Part shown: positions 1-9,004 of the stretch, one piece after another
Position numbering within the stretch: the stretch's first letter is position 1
How the letters are laid out: each line of letters opens with the position of its first letter
Assembly: GCA_021784255.1 (NCBI GenBank)
Contig: JAJXSZ010000035.1
Coordinates: 1-15,672 of the forward strand
Direction of reading: 5' to 3'
Source of the DNA: Pseudomonadota bacterium
GTDB lineage: Bacteria > Pseudomonadota > Alphaproteobacteria > Acetobacterales > Acetobacteraceae
DNA: 15,672 nucleotides
The notes under the pieces: model-generated
The model's database searches: none
The model's input: the letters and a program-made list of their open reading frames with translations, nothing else
Told to the model about the DNA's origin: nothing
Position numbers and translations under genes: made by a program

Positions 1-1
1 G

Positions 2-874
2 TCATGGTACCTTTCGCGCACCATCGCCCGCCCGATCCTGCGGCTCGCGCAGGCGGCCGATGCGATGCGCGAAGGCAGCGGGCGCACCGGCACCGTGCCC
101 TCGGGCCTGCTTGCCCGCAGCGACGAGGTCGGCGAGCTGGCGCACGCGCTCGCCGATTCCGCGCGCGCCCTGTGGACGCGCATGGACGCCACTGAACGTT
201 TCGCCGCCGATGTCGCGCACGAGATCAAGAACCCGCTCTCCTCGATCCGCAGCGCCATCGAGACGCTGACGCGCATCGAGGATCCCGAACAGCAGCGCCG
301 CCTGCTCAGCATCATCGCCGAGGATGTCCGCCGCCTCGACCGGCTGATCTCCGACATCAGCGACGCCTCGCGCATCGATGCGGAGATCTCGCGCGCACCG
401 GCAGCGTCGGTCCCCGTGCGCCCCATTCTCGCGACCCTGGTGGAGTTGGACGAAGCGACGCGCCGGCCTGGTGCGCCGCGGCTCGAACTTGCGCCCGGAA
501 ACGAGCCGGTGGCGGTCCGCGCGATCGAGGACCGGCTGGTGCAGGTGCTGCGCAACCTGATCGGCAACGCGCAAAGCTTTTCGCCGCCGGACGGGCGCAT
601 CCGCCTGCATGCGCAGAGCATCGGGCGCAACGCCGAGATCACGGTGGAGGACCAGGGACCGGGCATTCCCGAGGGCAGGCTCGAACAAATCTTCAGCCGG
701 TTCTATTCCGAGCGCCCGCAAGGCGAGCGCTTCGGCCAGCATTCCGGCCTCGGGCTCTCGATCAGCCGGCAGATCATCGAGGCGCTGCACGGGACGATCG
801 GCGCGGCGAACGTTCGCGACGCACAGGGCCGCACCATCGGCGCCCGGTTCACCATCCGCCTGCCGCTGGCCTGA
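2..874 (+). CDS. Sensor histidine kinase, ChvG/ExoS-like, 5'-truncated by the window edge
   Basis: This is the C-terminal part (290 visible residues) of a membrane sensor kinase that would autophosphorylate a histidine and pass the phosphate to a response regulator. The reading frame is open from base 2; an in-frame ATG at 65 lies inside the HAMP region and is not the true start. Visible parts in order: a HAMP-like segment (TIARPILRLAQAADAMREG), a HisKA dimerisation helix with the phosphoacceptor in FAADVAHEIKNPLSS (His codon 218-220), then the ATPase domain with N-box (LRNLIGNAQSFSPP), G1 box (VEDQGPGIPEG) and G2 box (GQHSGLGLSISRQI). The wording of the H-box and the SFSP after the N-box resemble the ChvG/ExoS family, which senses acid or envelope stress; that subfamily call is from memory. 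The sensor domain, membrane segments and any partner regulator lie left of the window. The gene converges on gyrB. An orthologous but functionally different kinase is possible. Confidence 0.88.
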   Translation, partial: SWYLSRTIARPILRLAQAADAMREGSGRTGTVPSGLLARSDEVGELAHALADSARALWTRMDATERFAADVAHEIKNPLSSIRSAIETLTRIEDPEQQRRLLSIIAEDVRRLDRLISDISDASRIDAEISRAPAASVPVRPILATLVELDEATRRPGAPRLELAPGNEPVAVRAIEDRLVQVLRNLIGNAQSFSPPDGRIRLHAQSIGRNAEITVEDQGPGIPEGRLEQIFSRFYSERPQGERFGQHSGLGLSISRQIIEALHGTIGAANVRDAQGRTIGARFTIRLPLA

Positions 875-881
875 CGCCCGA

Positions 882-927
882 CCGGCGCCGGCGCGGCCAG
901 GAGACGGGAGGCTCAGAGCGGCGCCGG
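882..927. terminator. Long-loop inverted repeat between convergent kinase and gyrB genes
   Basis: The 79-bp gap between the two convergent stop codons holds CCGGCGCCG (882-890) and its exact reverse complement CGGCGCCGG (919-927), giving a 9-bp G/C stem with a 28-nt loop. Each arm is also partly self-palindromic. There is no T-run on either side, so this is at most a weak or Rho-assisted bidirectional terminator. In DNA this rich in G and C, such a pairing could be chance. Confidence 0.25.
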
Positions 928-953
928 GCAGCCCCTGCACGGCGAGGCGACGG

Positions 954-3395
<2,442 letters not shown>

Positions 3396-3435
3396 GCCCG
3401 TGCGCTCGCTCCTGCTAAGGTTGTGGGGTTGCAGG

Positions 3436-3464
3436 AATCTAGCGCAATTTCACAGGAAATCCAA
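3436..3464 (-). promoter_or_regulatory. Candidate gyrB promoter in the recF-gyrB gap
   Basis: On the minus strand TTGGAT (3464-3459) and GCTAGATT (3443-3436) are separated by 15 nt. The downstream element matches 7 of 8 positions of the Caulobacter housekeeping -10 consensus GCTANAWC, while the -35 keeps only TTG. The start would give gyrB a leader of roughly 30 nt. Its upstream end lies just before the recF stop codon (3470-3468). This is inference from a motif match; nothing here shows activity. Confidence 0.4.
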
Positions 3465-3471
3465 ATTTCAC
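3446..3471. repeat. 8-bp direct repeat AATTTCAC beside the candidate gyrB promoter
   Basis: AATTTCAC occurs at 3446-3453 and again at 3464-3471, 18 bp apart start to start, close to two helical turns. The second copy covers the recF stop codon and the first falls in the spacer of the candidate gyrB promoter. The spacing would suit two proteins bound on one face of the helix, but no known regulator is recognised. Confidence 0.5.
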
Positions 3472-4613
3472 GGCGTCGCGTGGACGGCCGGCAGCGGGGC
3501 TGACGCAAGCCCGTCGTCGTGGCACGAAAACAGCGCCGCGAGATCGGCGAGCGGTGCGAATTCGCTCGCCTGCGTTCCCGTCATCAGCACCTGCGCATCC
3601 AGCCTCCCGAGGGTCGCGAACAGCGCGGTGCGGCGCGTGGCATCGAGATGCACCAGCGGCTCGTCGAGCAGCAGCAGGGGCGCAAAGCCGCGGCCCCGCG
3701 CCACCACCGCCGCATGACCGAGCACGATGCCCATCAGCATCGCCTTCTGTTCGCCGGTGCTCGCCATCGCGGCATCGAGCCCGCTCGCCGCATCCTCGAT
3801 CCGCAGATCGGCGCGATGCGCGCCCACCGCCGCGCTGCCGGCCGCGTGATCGGCCTTCCGCCCACTGGCCAGCCGCCCGCGCAACCACTCCTCGACAGCG
3901 AGCGCCGGCTCGCTCGCAAGCCGTGCCGCGATCGCGCAGTCCAGCACCAGGCGCACTGCCGGAAACGGCGCCGCAGCACCAGCGGTGAGCGCCGCGCCCA
4001 GGTCGCGCACCAGCGCCATCCGCCCGGCGGTGAGGGCCACCGCGTGGCGCGCCATCGCCTCTTCGAAGCCGGCGAGCCAGGCGACGTCGCCGCCTTCGGC
4101 CAGCACCCGCCGGCGGCTCGCCGCGGCGGTCTCCCAGGCCGCGAGCGCGCGCGCATGGGCCGGTTCCACCCCGGCCGCGAGCCGGTCCAGAAAGCGCCGC
4201 CGGCCGCTGGGCGCTTCGCCGAACAGACGTTCCATCTGCGGCGTGATCCAGACCACGGCCACGCGCCCGGCGATGTCGGCCTGGCTGCGCGGTGGCGCGC
4301 CATCGAGCCGGAAGACGCGCCGCTCGTGCGGGGGCTCGGGATCGGCGCCGGTTGCCACGTCGAATCTGGCGCCATTCACCGCGAGCCGCGCTGCGACCGC
4401 CCAGACGCCATGGCCACGGCGCGCCAGCGTCGCCGTGGTGGCGCCGCGCAGGCCGCGCCCGGTCGCCAGCAGCGACACCGCTTCCAGCAGGTTGGTCTTG
4501 CCGCTGCCATTGGCGCCGGCGATCACCACCAGACGCGCACCGGGACGCCAGTCCAGCGCCTCGTAGTTGCGGAACTGCGCGAGCGTCAGACGCTCGAGCC
4601 GCAGCGCCGTCAT
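3468..4613 (-). CDS. recF: DNA replication and repair protein RecF
   Basis: RecF is an SMC-like ATPase that, with RecO and RecR, loads RecA at single-strand gaps and stalled forks. The 381-residue product has Walker A GANGSGKTNLLEA (33-45) after an N-terminal strand with the typical FRNYE (14-18). Further along are VGAHRADL (263-270), the ABC-type signature region ASTGEQKAMLMGIVLGHA (284-301) and Walker B LLLLDEPLVHLD (313-324). STGEQK instead of the SQGQQR of enterobacteria is, from memory, usual in alphaproteobacteria. It starts 37 bp after the dnaN stop with no clear Shine-Dalgarno sequence (the leader is CGCGGCGCG-ATG), so it may depend on translation from dnaN. It is in the same orientation as its neighbours and very probably in the same operon. 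Confidence 0.95.
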   Translation of the reverse strand: MTALRLERLTLAQFRNYEALDWRPGARLVVIAGANGSGKTNLLEAVSLLATGRGLRGATTATLARRGHGVWAVAARLAVNGARFDVATGADPEPPHERRVFRLDGAPPRSQADIAGRVAVVWITPQMERLFGEAPSGRRRFLDRLAAGVEPAHARALAAWETAAASRRRVLAEGGDVAWLAGFEEAMARHAVALTAGRMALVRDLGAALTAGAAAPFPAVRLVLDCAIAARLASEPALAVEEWLRGRLASGRKADHAAGSAAVGAHRADLRIEDAASGLDAAMASTGEQKAMLMGIVLGHAAVVARGRGFAPLLLLDEPLVHLDATRRTALFATLGRLDAQVLMTGTQASEFAPLADLAALFSCHDDGLASAPLPAVHATP

Positions 4614-4650
4614 CGCGCCGCGCCAGCCACGAGAACCGCCCGCCCGGGGA

Positions 4651-5775
4651 TCAGACGCGCATCGGCATCAGCACGTAGAGCGCGCGGTCGTCAGCCGCAT
4701 CCTGCACCACGGTCGGCGCCGTGCCGTCGGCAAAGCGGAACTCCACCTGCTCGCCGATCTGGTCCGTGATGTCGTTGAGGTAGCGTGCCTGGAATCCGAT
4801 CTCGATCGGCGTGGCGCCGTAGGTCACCTGGTTGCTGTCCAGCTCCTCCGTGGCCGTGCCCTGGTCGGGCGAGGAGGCGGAAAGCACCAGCAGATCGCGC
4901 GACACGCTCAGCTTCACCGGTCGCGACCGTTCCGAGGAGATCGCGGAGACGCGCGCCACCGCCTCGGCAAAATCTTTCTTGCCGACCCGCAGCACCTTGT
5001 CGTTGCCCTGCGGAATCACCCGCTCGTACTCGGGGAAGGAGCCGTCGATCAGCTTGCTGGTCAGCGTGATCGCGTCCGCCTTGAATTGGATGCGGGTGTC
5101 CGACAGCGCAATCTCCACCGCCCCGCTCACCTCGTCGAGCAGCTTGCGCAGCTCGCCCACGGTCTTGCGCGGCACGATCACGCCCGGCATGCCGCCTGCT
5201 CCCTCGGGCAGCTTTTCCTCGACGCGTGCGAGCCGGTGACCATCCGTCGCCACCGCCCGCAGCACCCGCTCGCCAGCCGATTCGGTCGCGTGCAGGTAGA
5301 TACCGTTGAGGTAGTAGCGCGTCTCCTCGCCGCTGATGGCAAAGCGGGTGCGGTCGATGAGGCCGCGCAGCGTGTCCGCCTTCAGCGAGAATTTATGCGG
5401 CAGCGCGCCCGCCGTCATCGCCGGGAAATCGTCGATCGGCAAGGCGACCAGGCTGGTCGAGTAGCGCCCGGCGCGCAGCACCAGGGGCGCATCGCCACCG
5501 CCATGGTCGAGCTCGACCTCCATCCCCTCGGGCAGCTTGCGCACGATCTCGTAAAGGGTCGTCGCCGGCGCCGTGCAGGCGCCGTTGCGCGAGGTGGTGG
5601 CCGCGACCTCCTCGACGATGGCGATCTCCATGTCGGTCGCCGTCAGTGTCAGCCGCCCTTCGCGCACCGCGAGCATGACGTTGGCAAGGATCGGGATCGT
5701 GTTGCGCCGCTCGACGACGCTCTGCACATGAGCGAGCGCCTTGAGGAGCGTCGCGCGGTCCGCCTTGAGCTTCAT
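4651..5775 (-). CDS. dnaN: DNA polymerase III beta sliding clamp
   Basis: The beta clamp forms a ring dimer that tethers DNA polymerase III and repair factors to DNA. The 374-residue product is full length for the family. It opens with the typical MKLKADRATLLKALAHVQSVVERRNTIPIL, and the three repeated clamp domains fill the protein. The C terminus DDRALYVLMPMRV matches the family ending (VLMPMR), which helps form the partner-binding pocket. The start is well supported: minus-strand AAGGAGG lies 10 nt upstream of the ATG at 5775. It follows dnaA after 129 bp and precedes recF by 37 bp. The dnaA-dnaN gap contains GCTAAGCT on the minus strand, a partial match to an alphaproteobacterial -10 element without a good -35, so an internal promoter is possible but unproven. 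Confidence 0.97.
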   Translation of the reverse strand: MKLKADRATLLKALAHVQSVVERRNTIPILANVMLAVREGRLTLTATDMEIAIVEEVAATTSRNGACTAPATTLYEIVRKLPEGMEVELDHGGGDAPLVLRAGRYSTSLVALPIDDFPAMTAGALPHKFSLKADTLRGLIDRTRFAISGEETRYYLNGIYLHATESAGERVLRAVATDGHRLARVEEKLPEGAGGMPGVIVPRKTVGELRKLLDEVSGAVEIALSDTRIQFKADAITLTSKLIDGSFPEYERVIPQGNDKVLRVGKKDFAEAVARVSAISSERSRPVKLSVSRDLLVLSASSPDQGTATEELDSNQVTYGATPIEIGFQARYLNDITDQIGEQVEFRFADGTAPTVVQDAADDRALYVLMPMRV

Positions 5776-5904
5776 CCTGCCTCATCCTCCTTGGCCAGGG
5801 GCGCACGCGCACCCGCTCGATCCTGCCCAACCGCAGCCAATCGGCCCGCGAATCGGTCTGCGAGCTTAGCAATCCGGGGATTGTGGCGATAGCCGGCCCG
5901 CTGG

Positions 5905-7518
5905 TCAGGATTCCAGCATCCGGCGCAGCAGCTCGACGTCCTCGGCGAAGGCGGCATCGGCTTCCATCAGCGCCGAGACCCGGCCGACGGCATGCATCAC
6001 CGTGGTGTGGTCGCGATCGCCGAACCGTTTGCCGATATCGGGCAGCGAGCGGCTGGTGAGCTGCTTGGCGAGATACATCGCGACCTGCCGCGGGCGCGCG
6101 ATGTTGCGCGCGCGGCGTTGCGAGGTCATTTCGTTGAAGCGGATCCGGTAATGCTCCGCCACCTTGCGCTGGATCTCCTCGATCGAGACCCGCCGCTCGT
6201 GCGCGCGCAGGATGTCGTGCAGCAGCTCCTGCGTGACATCGAACGTGATCGGCCGGCCGAACAGGTTGGCATGCGCGACCAGCCGGTTGAGCGCGCCTTC
6301 CAGCTCGCGGATGTTGGAGGTGATCTTCTGCGCCAGGAACTCGATCACCCTGGGCGGCACCTCGACGCCGGCGCGCGCCGCCTTGGCACCGAGGATCGAG
6401 ATGCGCAGTTCCAGCGTCGTCGCATGCAGATTGGCGACGATGCCGCTGCCCAGCCGCGTGCGCACCCGCTCCTCGAAGCCCGAGAGATCCGAGGGCGACT
6501 TGTCGGCGGAAACAACGATCTGCTTGCCGGCATCCACCAGGGCGTTGAACGTGTGGAAGAACTCTTCCTGCGTCGCGTCCTTGCCCATGAGGAACTGCAG
6601 GTCGTCGACCATCAGCACGTCGACGCGACGCAGTTGTTCCTTGAACTCTATCATGCGCTGCGAGCGGATCGCCGAAATGAAACGGTTCATGAACCGTTCG
6701 GCGGACATGTAGGCAATCTCGATCGGCCGCCCTGTCGCCGCGGCACCGTTCGCCACGCCGTCGCCGCCACGCAGCTCCCAGGCAATGGCGTGCATCAGGT
6801 GGGTCTTGCCGAGCCCCACCCCGCCATAGAGGAACAGCGGATTGAACGCCTTGGTGGCGGGGCAGGCCGCCACCTGACGGGCGCAGGCATGAGCGAACTC
6901 GTTCGGCTTGCCGACAACGAAACTCTCGAAGGTAAAGCGCGGATCGAGGATCCCGGCATCAGCCGCGCGTTCGTCGGCGGCAGAGACCACACCCATCAGC
7001 GATGCCGCGACGCCGCCCTGCGCGGCCGGATGTTCCTGCGCCCCGTTTTGTGAGCCTGCAGGTTGAGAGACCGCATTTTCAGGGCCCGCGCTTTCCTCGG
7101 ACGCGATCGGCTCCGCCAGTCCCGCCTGCGTCCCGCCGCCGCCCCAGCGCAGCGCAATGCGCCGAACCGCCAGGTTCTCCTTCTGCCAGAGTCGGGCGAG
7201 CAGGTCGCCGTAGTGCTCACGCACCCAGTCACGCAGGAATCGCGTCGGGACGCGGATCGCCACCTCGTCGCCGTCGAGACCCACGAGCGTCATCTGCCGC
7301 AGCCAGGTCCGGTATTCGACGTCGCCGACCTGCTGTTGCAGATGCCCGCGCACCGCGGCCCATTGCGAAGCAAGCTGCGCCAGGGATGTCGGGGTCAGCG
7401 TTGGGCTTGCCTCGCCGATGCCGCAACGGCGGCTCGTTTCGCCCGACGCGACACCACCCAGCGCGCCGGCCAGCGCCTTGGGCGAGAGTCGAGTTGCATC
7501 CTCCCCCCGGTTCGCCAT
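5905..7518 (-). CDS. dnaA: Chromosomal replication initiator protein DnaA
   Basis: DnaA is the AAA+ ATPase that melts the replication origin. With the start at 7518 the protein has 537 residues. In order: an N-terminal domain (LASQWAAVRGHLQQQVGDVEYRTWLRQM), a linker rich in Ala, Gly and Gln, Walker A GGVGLGKTH (232-240), Walker B VLMVDDLQFL (301-310), the Arg-finger region ERVRTRLGSG (350-359), NIRELEGALNRL (402-413) and the DNA-binding signature GKRFGDRDHTTVMHAVGRV (496-514). I chose the ATG at 7518 because minus-strand GAGG lies 9 nt upstream. An in-frame ATG at 7539 would add seven residues (MRARQGV) but has no visible ribosome site. It heads the dnaA-dnaN-recF-gyrB run. No DnaA boxes were seen around the gene, so neither a nearby origin nor autoregulation can be claimed. 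Confidence 0.97.
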   Translation of the reverse strand: MANRGEDATRLSPKALAGALGGVASGETSRRCGIGEASPTLTPTSLAQLASQWAAVRGHLQQQVGDVEYRTWLRQMTLVGLDGDEVAIRVPTRFLRDWVREHYGDLLARLWQKENLAVRRIALRWGGGGTQAGLAEPIASEESAGPENAVSQPAGSQNGAQEHPAAQGGVAASLMGVVSAADERAADAGILDPRFTFESFVVGKPNEFAHACARQVAACPATKAFNPLFLYGGVGLGKTHLMHAIAWELRGGDGVANGAAATGRPIEIAYMSAERFMNRFISAIRSQRMIEFKEQLRRVDVLMVDDLQFLMGKDATQEEFFHTFNALVDAGKQIVVSADKSPSDLSGFEERVRTRLGSGIVANLHATTLELRISILGAKAARAGVEVPPRVIEFLAQKITSNIRELEGALNRLVAHANLFGRPITFDVTQELLHDILRAHERRVSIEEIQRKVAEHYRIRFNEMTSQRRARNIARPRQVAMYLAKQLTSRSLPDIGKRFGDRDHTTVMHAVGRVSALMEADAAFAEDVELLRRMLES

Positions 7519-7539
7519 GACCCCCTGCCTCGCCCGCAT

Positions 7540-7785
7540 CCGCCGTGCACCGTCTAACCCCGGATCGCCCCGCCGCTGGCAGCGACGATCATGCCGACAT
7601 GACTACGGCGTAACCAACGGCCTTGCAATCGTAAAAACAGACTTCGTGGGGGTTTTCAGACTAGATTCGAGGGCGTTCAAATGATGCCCTGGTTTTGACT
7701 TAAATCTGTAACTCGAAAAGCGAACTGTTCTTTGTATCTATTTGACGAATACTTGAACCTCAGGAAAAGCCTGGAGTTTTTCCGT
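7540..7785. other. A/T-richer intergenic region upstream of dnaA
   Basis: This 246-bp stretch between the rpsT stop and dnaA has no credible gene. From about 7620 to 7785 it is clearly richer in A and T than anything else here. It must hold the dnaA promoter, but no strong -35/-10 pair was found on the minus strand. The best are TTGAAC (7680-7675) with CTAGTC too close behind, and TTGCAA followed 17 nt later by a poor TAGTCA. Small structures include GAACTGTTC (7722-7730), a CAGACT pair 19 bp apart (7638 and 7657), and TCATG-ccga-CATGA near 7590-7603. No TTATCCACA-like DnaA box was found. Confidence 0.6.
7763..7783 (-). terminator. Possible rpsT terminator hairpin
   Basis: Directly after the rpsT stop codon, the minus-strand transcript can pair GGAAAA with UUUUCC across a 9-nt loop (7783-7763). 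The stem is short and A/U-rich and no U-run follows the 3' arm beyond the arm itself. It is in the right place for a terminator but structurally weak, so rpsT transcripts may read on into the dnaA leader. Confidence 0.25.
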
Positions 7786-8055
7786 TCACTTCGCGCCGAG
7801 TGCCTTCACCCGGGCGGACAGCCGCGACAGCTTACGCGCGACCTGGTTGCGATGCACAATACCCTTGCCGGCGGCGCGCTGCATCTCCGGCTGCGCCTGC
7901 TTCAGCGCCGCCGCGGCAGCACCGTGCTCGCCCCCTGCGAGCGCCGTCTCCACGGCCTTGATGAAGGTGCGCATCCGCGACATCCGCGCCTTGTTGCGCA
8001 CCGTGCGGCGCTCGGTCTGACGGATGCGCTTGCGCGCGGAGGCGGTGTTGGCCAT
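7786..8055 (-). CDS. rpsT: 30S ribosomal protein S20
   Basis: S20 is a small primary binding protein of the 30S subunit that contacts 16S rRNA. The 89-residue product starts MANTASARKRIRQTERR, the hallmark N terminus, and is highly basic. The internal NKARMSRMRTFIKAVE and C-terminal GIVHRNQVARKLSRLSARVKAL also fit the family, and the length is as expected. The frame stays open further upstream to an ATG at 8112, but the family N terminus fixes the start at 8055. The Shine-Dalgarno signal is weak (GAGCTGG about 8 nt upstream). The gene sits alone between the hydratase and dnaA, with its own promoter at 8127-8155. Confidence 0.97.
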   Translation of the reverse strand: MANTASARKRIRQTERRTVRNKARMSRMRTFIKAVETALAGGEHGAAAAALKQAQPEMQRAAGKGIVHRNQVARKLSRLSARVKALGAK

Positions 8056-8101
8056 GACGAAGTCCAGCTCTGGGGTGATGACAAGGTTAGGAACGGCGCC
8101 A

Positions 8102-8116
8102 GCCCGGCTCACGGGC
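8102..8116 (-). promoter_or_regulatory. Hairpin in the rpsT mRNA leader
   Basis: GCCCG (8102-8106) and CGGGC (8112-8116) form a 5-bp stem with a 5-nt loop near the 5' end of the roughly 65-nt rpsT leader predicted from the promoter at 8127-8155. Ribosomal protein S20 is known to control its own translation in E. coli. Whether this hairpin takes part is speculation, and a short G/C stem is common by chance here. Confidence 0.25.
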
Positions 8117-8126
8117 GGAAGCGCGC

Positions 8127-8155
8127 GTTCTAGTGACCGCCCCCGCTCGCGTCAA
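8127..8155 (-). promoter_or_regulatory. rpsT promoter, alphaproteobacterial housekeeping type
   Basis: On the minus strand TTGACGC (8155-8149) is followed after exactly 14 nt by ACTAGAAC (8134-8127). The Caulobacter housekeeping consensus is TTGACGS, N10-14, GCTANAWC. The -35 is a full match, the spacing is in range and the -10 matches 7 of 8. It lies in the 120-bp gap between the hydratase stop and the rpsT start, where a ribosomal protein promoter is expected. This is the best promoter match in the window. Confidence 0.72.
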
Positions 8156-8175
8156 GGAACGCCTCCGGACCAGAC

Positions 8176-8973
8176 CTACCGGCGGGAGAAAGCTGCCTTG
8201 CGCTTCTCGACGAACGCCGCCATGCCCTCGCGCTGGTCCGGCGTGCCGAACAACGAGAGGAAGAGCTGGCGCTCCGCCAGGACGCCCTCCTCGAGCGTGG
8301 TTTCAAACGCCCGGTTCACCGCGTATTTGGCCATCTGCGTCGCGACCGGCGACAACGCGGCGATCTGGGCGGCCGTCTTCAGTGCCTCACCGAGCAGTTC
8401 CGCCGCCGGCACGACGCGCGCAACCAGGCCAGAACGCTCCGCCTCCGTTGCATCCATCATCCGCCCGGTCAGCACCAGGTCCATGGCCTTGGCCTTGCCC
8501 ACCGCCCGCGTCAGCCGCTGCGTGCCGCCGGACCCCGGAATGACGCCGAGCTTGATCTCCGGCTGGCCGAACTTCGCGGTGTCGGCGGCGATGATCATGT
8601 CGCACATCATGGCGAGCTCGCAGCCGCCGCCGAGCGCGAAGCCGCCGACCGCGGCGATCACCGGCTTCCTGATCTGCGTCACCGTCTCCCAGCGCTGGCC
8701 GATGAAGTCGTCCTGGAAGGTCTGCGGGAAGCTCCGCGGCGCCATCTCCTTGATGTCCGCGCCCGCCGCAAACGCCTTCTCCGAGCCGGTGATGACGATG
8801 GCCCCGATCGCGTCGTCGGCATCGAAGGCGAGCAGCTGGGCTCCAAGCTCCCCCATCAGCTGGTCGCACAGCGCGTTCAGCGCCGCCGGGCGGTTGAGGC
8901 GGATCAGCCCAACGCCCCGGCCGTCCTCCGCCGGATGGGTCTCGACCTGGATCATCGCCGGGGTTTCGGACAT
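8176..8973 (-). CDS. Enoyl-CoA hydratase (crotonase family)
   Basis: This cytosolic enzyme is expected to hydrate trans-2-enoyl-CoA to 3-hydroxyacyl-CoA in beta-oxidation. At 265 residues it is a stand-alone crotonase, not a fused FadB. The substrate and oxyanion-hole segments are FAAGADIKEM (68-77) and GGFALGGGCELAMMCD (110-125). Both catalytic glutamates of the hydratase type are present: Glu119 in GGCEL and Glu139 in GQPEIKLGVIPGSGG. The C-terminal AERQLFLSLFGTPDQREGMAAFVEKRKAAF is typical of the short-chain hydratase group. Minus-strand AAGGAG 7 nt upstream supports the ATG at 8973. It follows mutM by 31 bp on the same strand and is probably co-transcribed with it. Having a fatty-acid gene next to mutM and rpsT is a recalled alphaproteobacterial synteny, not a functional link. 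Substrate chain length cannot be told. Confidence 0.92.
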   Translation of the reverse strand: MSETPAMIQVETHPAEDGRGVGLIRLNRPAALNALCDQLMGELGAQLLAFDADDAIGAIVITGSEKAFAAGADIKEMAPRSFPQTFQDDFIGQRWETVTQIRKPVIAAVGGFALGGGCELAMMCDMIIAADTAKFGQPEIKLGVIPGSGGTQRLTRAVGKAKAMDLVLTGRMMDATEAERSGLVARVVPAAELLGEALKTAAQIAALSPVATQMAKYAVNRAFETTLEEGVLAERQLFLSLFGTPDQREGMAAFVEKRKAAFSRR

Positions 8974-9004
8974 CTCATGCTCCTTTTCGCTGCCCGGCTT
9001 CTAG

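Noticed and set aside
5879..5890. DnaA box look-alike TTGTGGCGAT between dnaA and dnaN
   Set aside because: It matches TGTGGATAA at too few positions to be meaningful alone.
7722..7730. GAACTGTTC as a LexA (SOS) site
   Set aside because: Alphaproteobacterial LexA sites are GTTC-N7-GTTC direct repeats or similar; the 1-bp centre here does not fit.
7540..7785. Chromosomal replication origin
   Set aside because: It is A/T-rich and next to dnaA, but no DnaA boxes were found, and alphaproteobacterial origins are often away from dnaA. Kept only as a finding to check.
8056..8112. Upstream ATG at 8112 for rpsT
   Set aside because: The S20 family begins MANxxSA; the extra 19 residues have no counterpart and would take up most of the leader.
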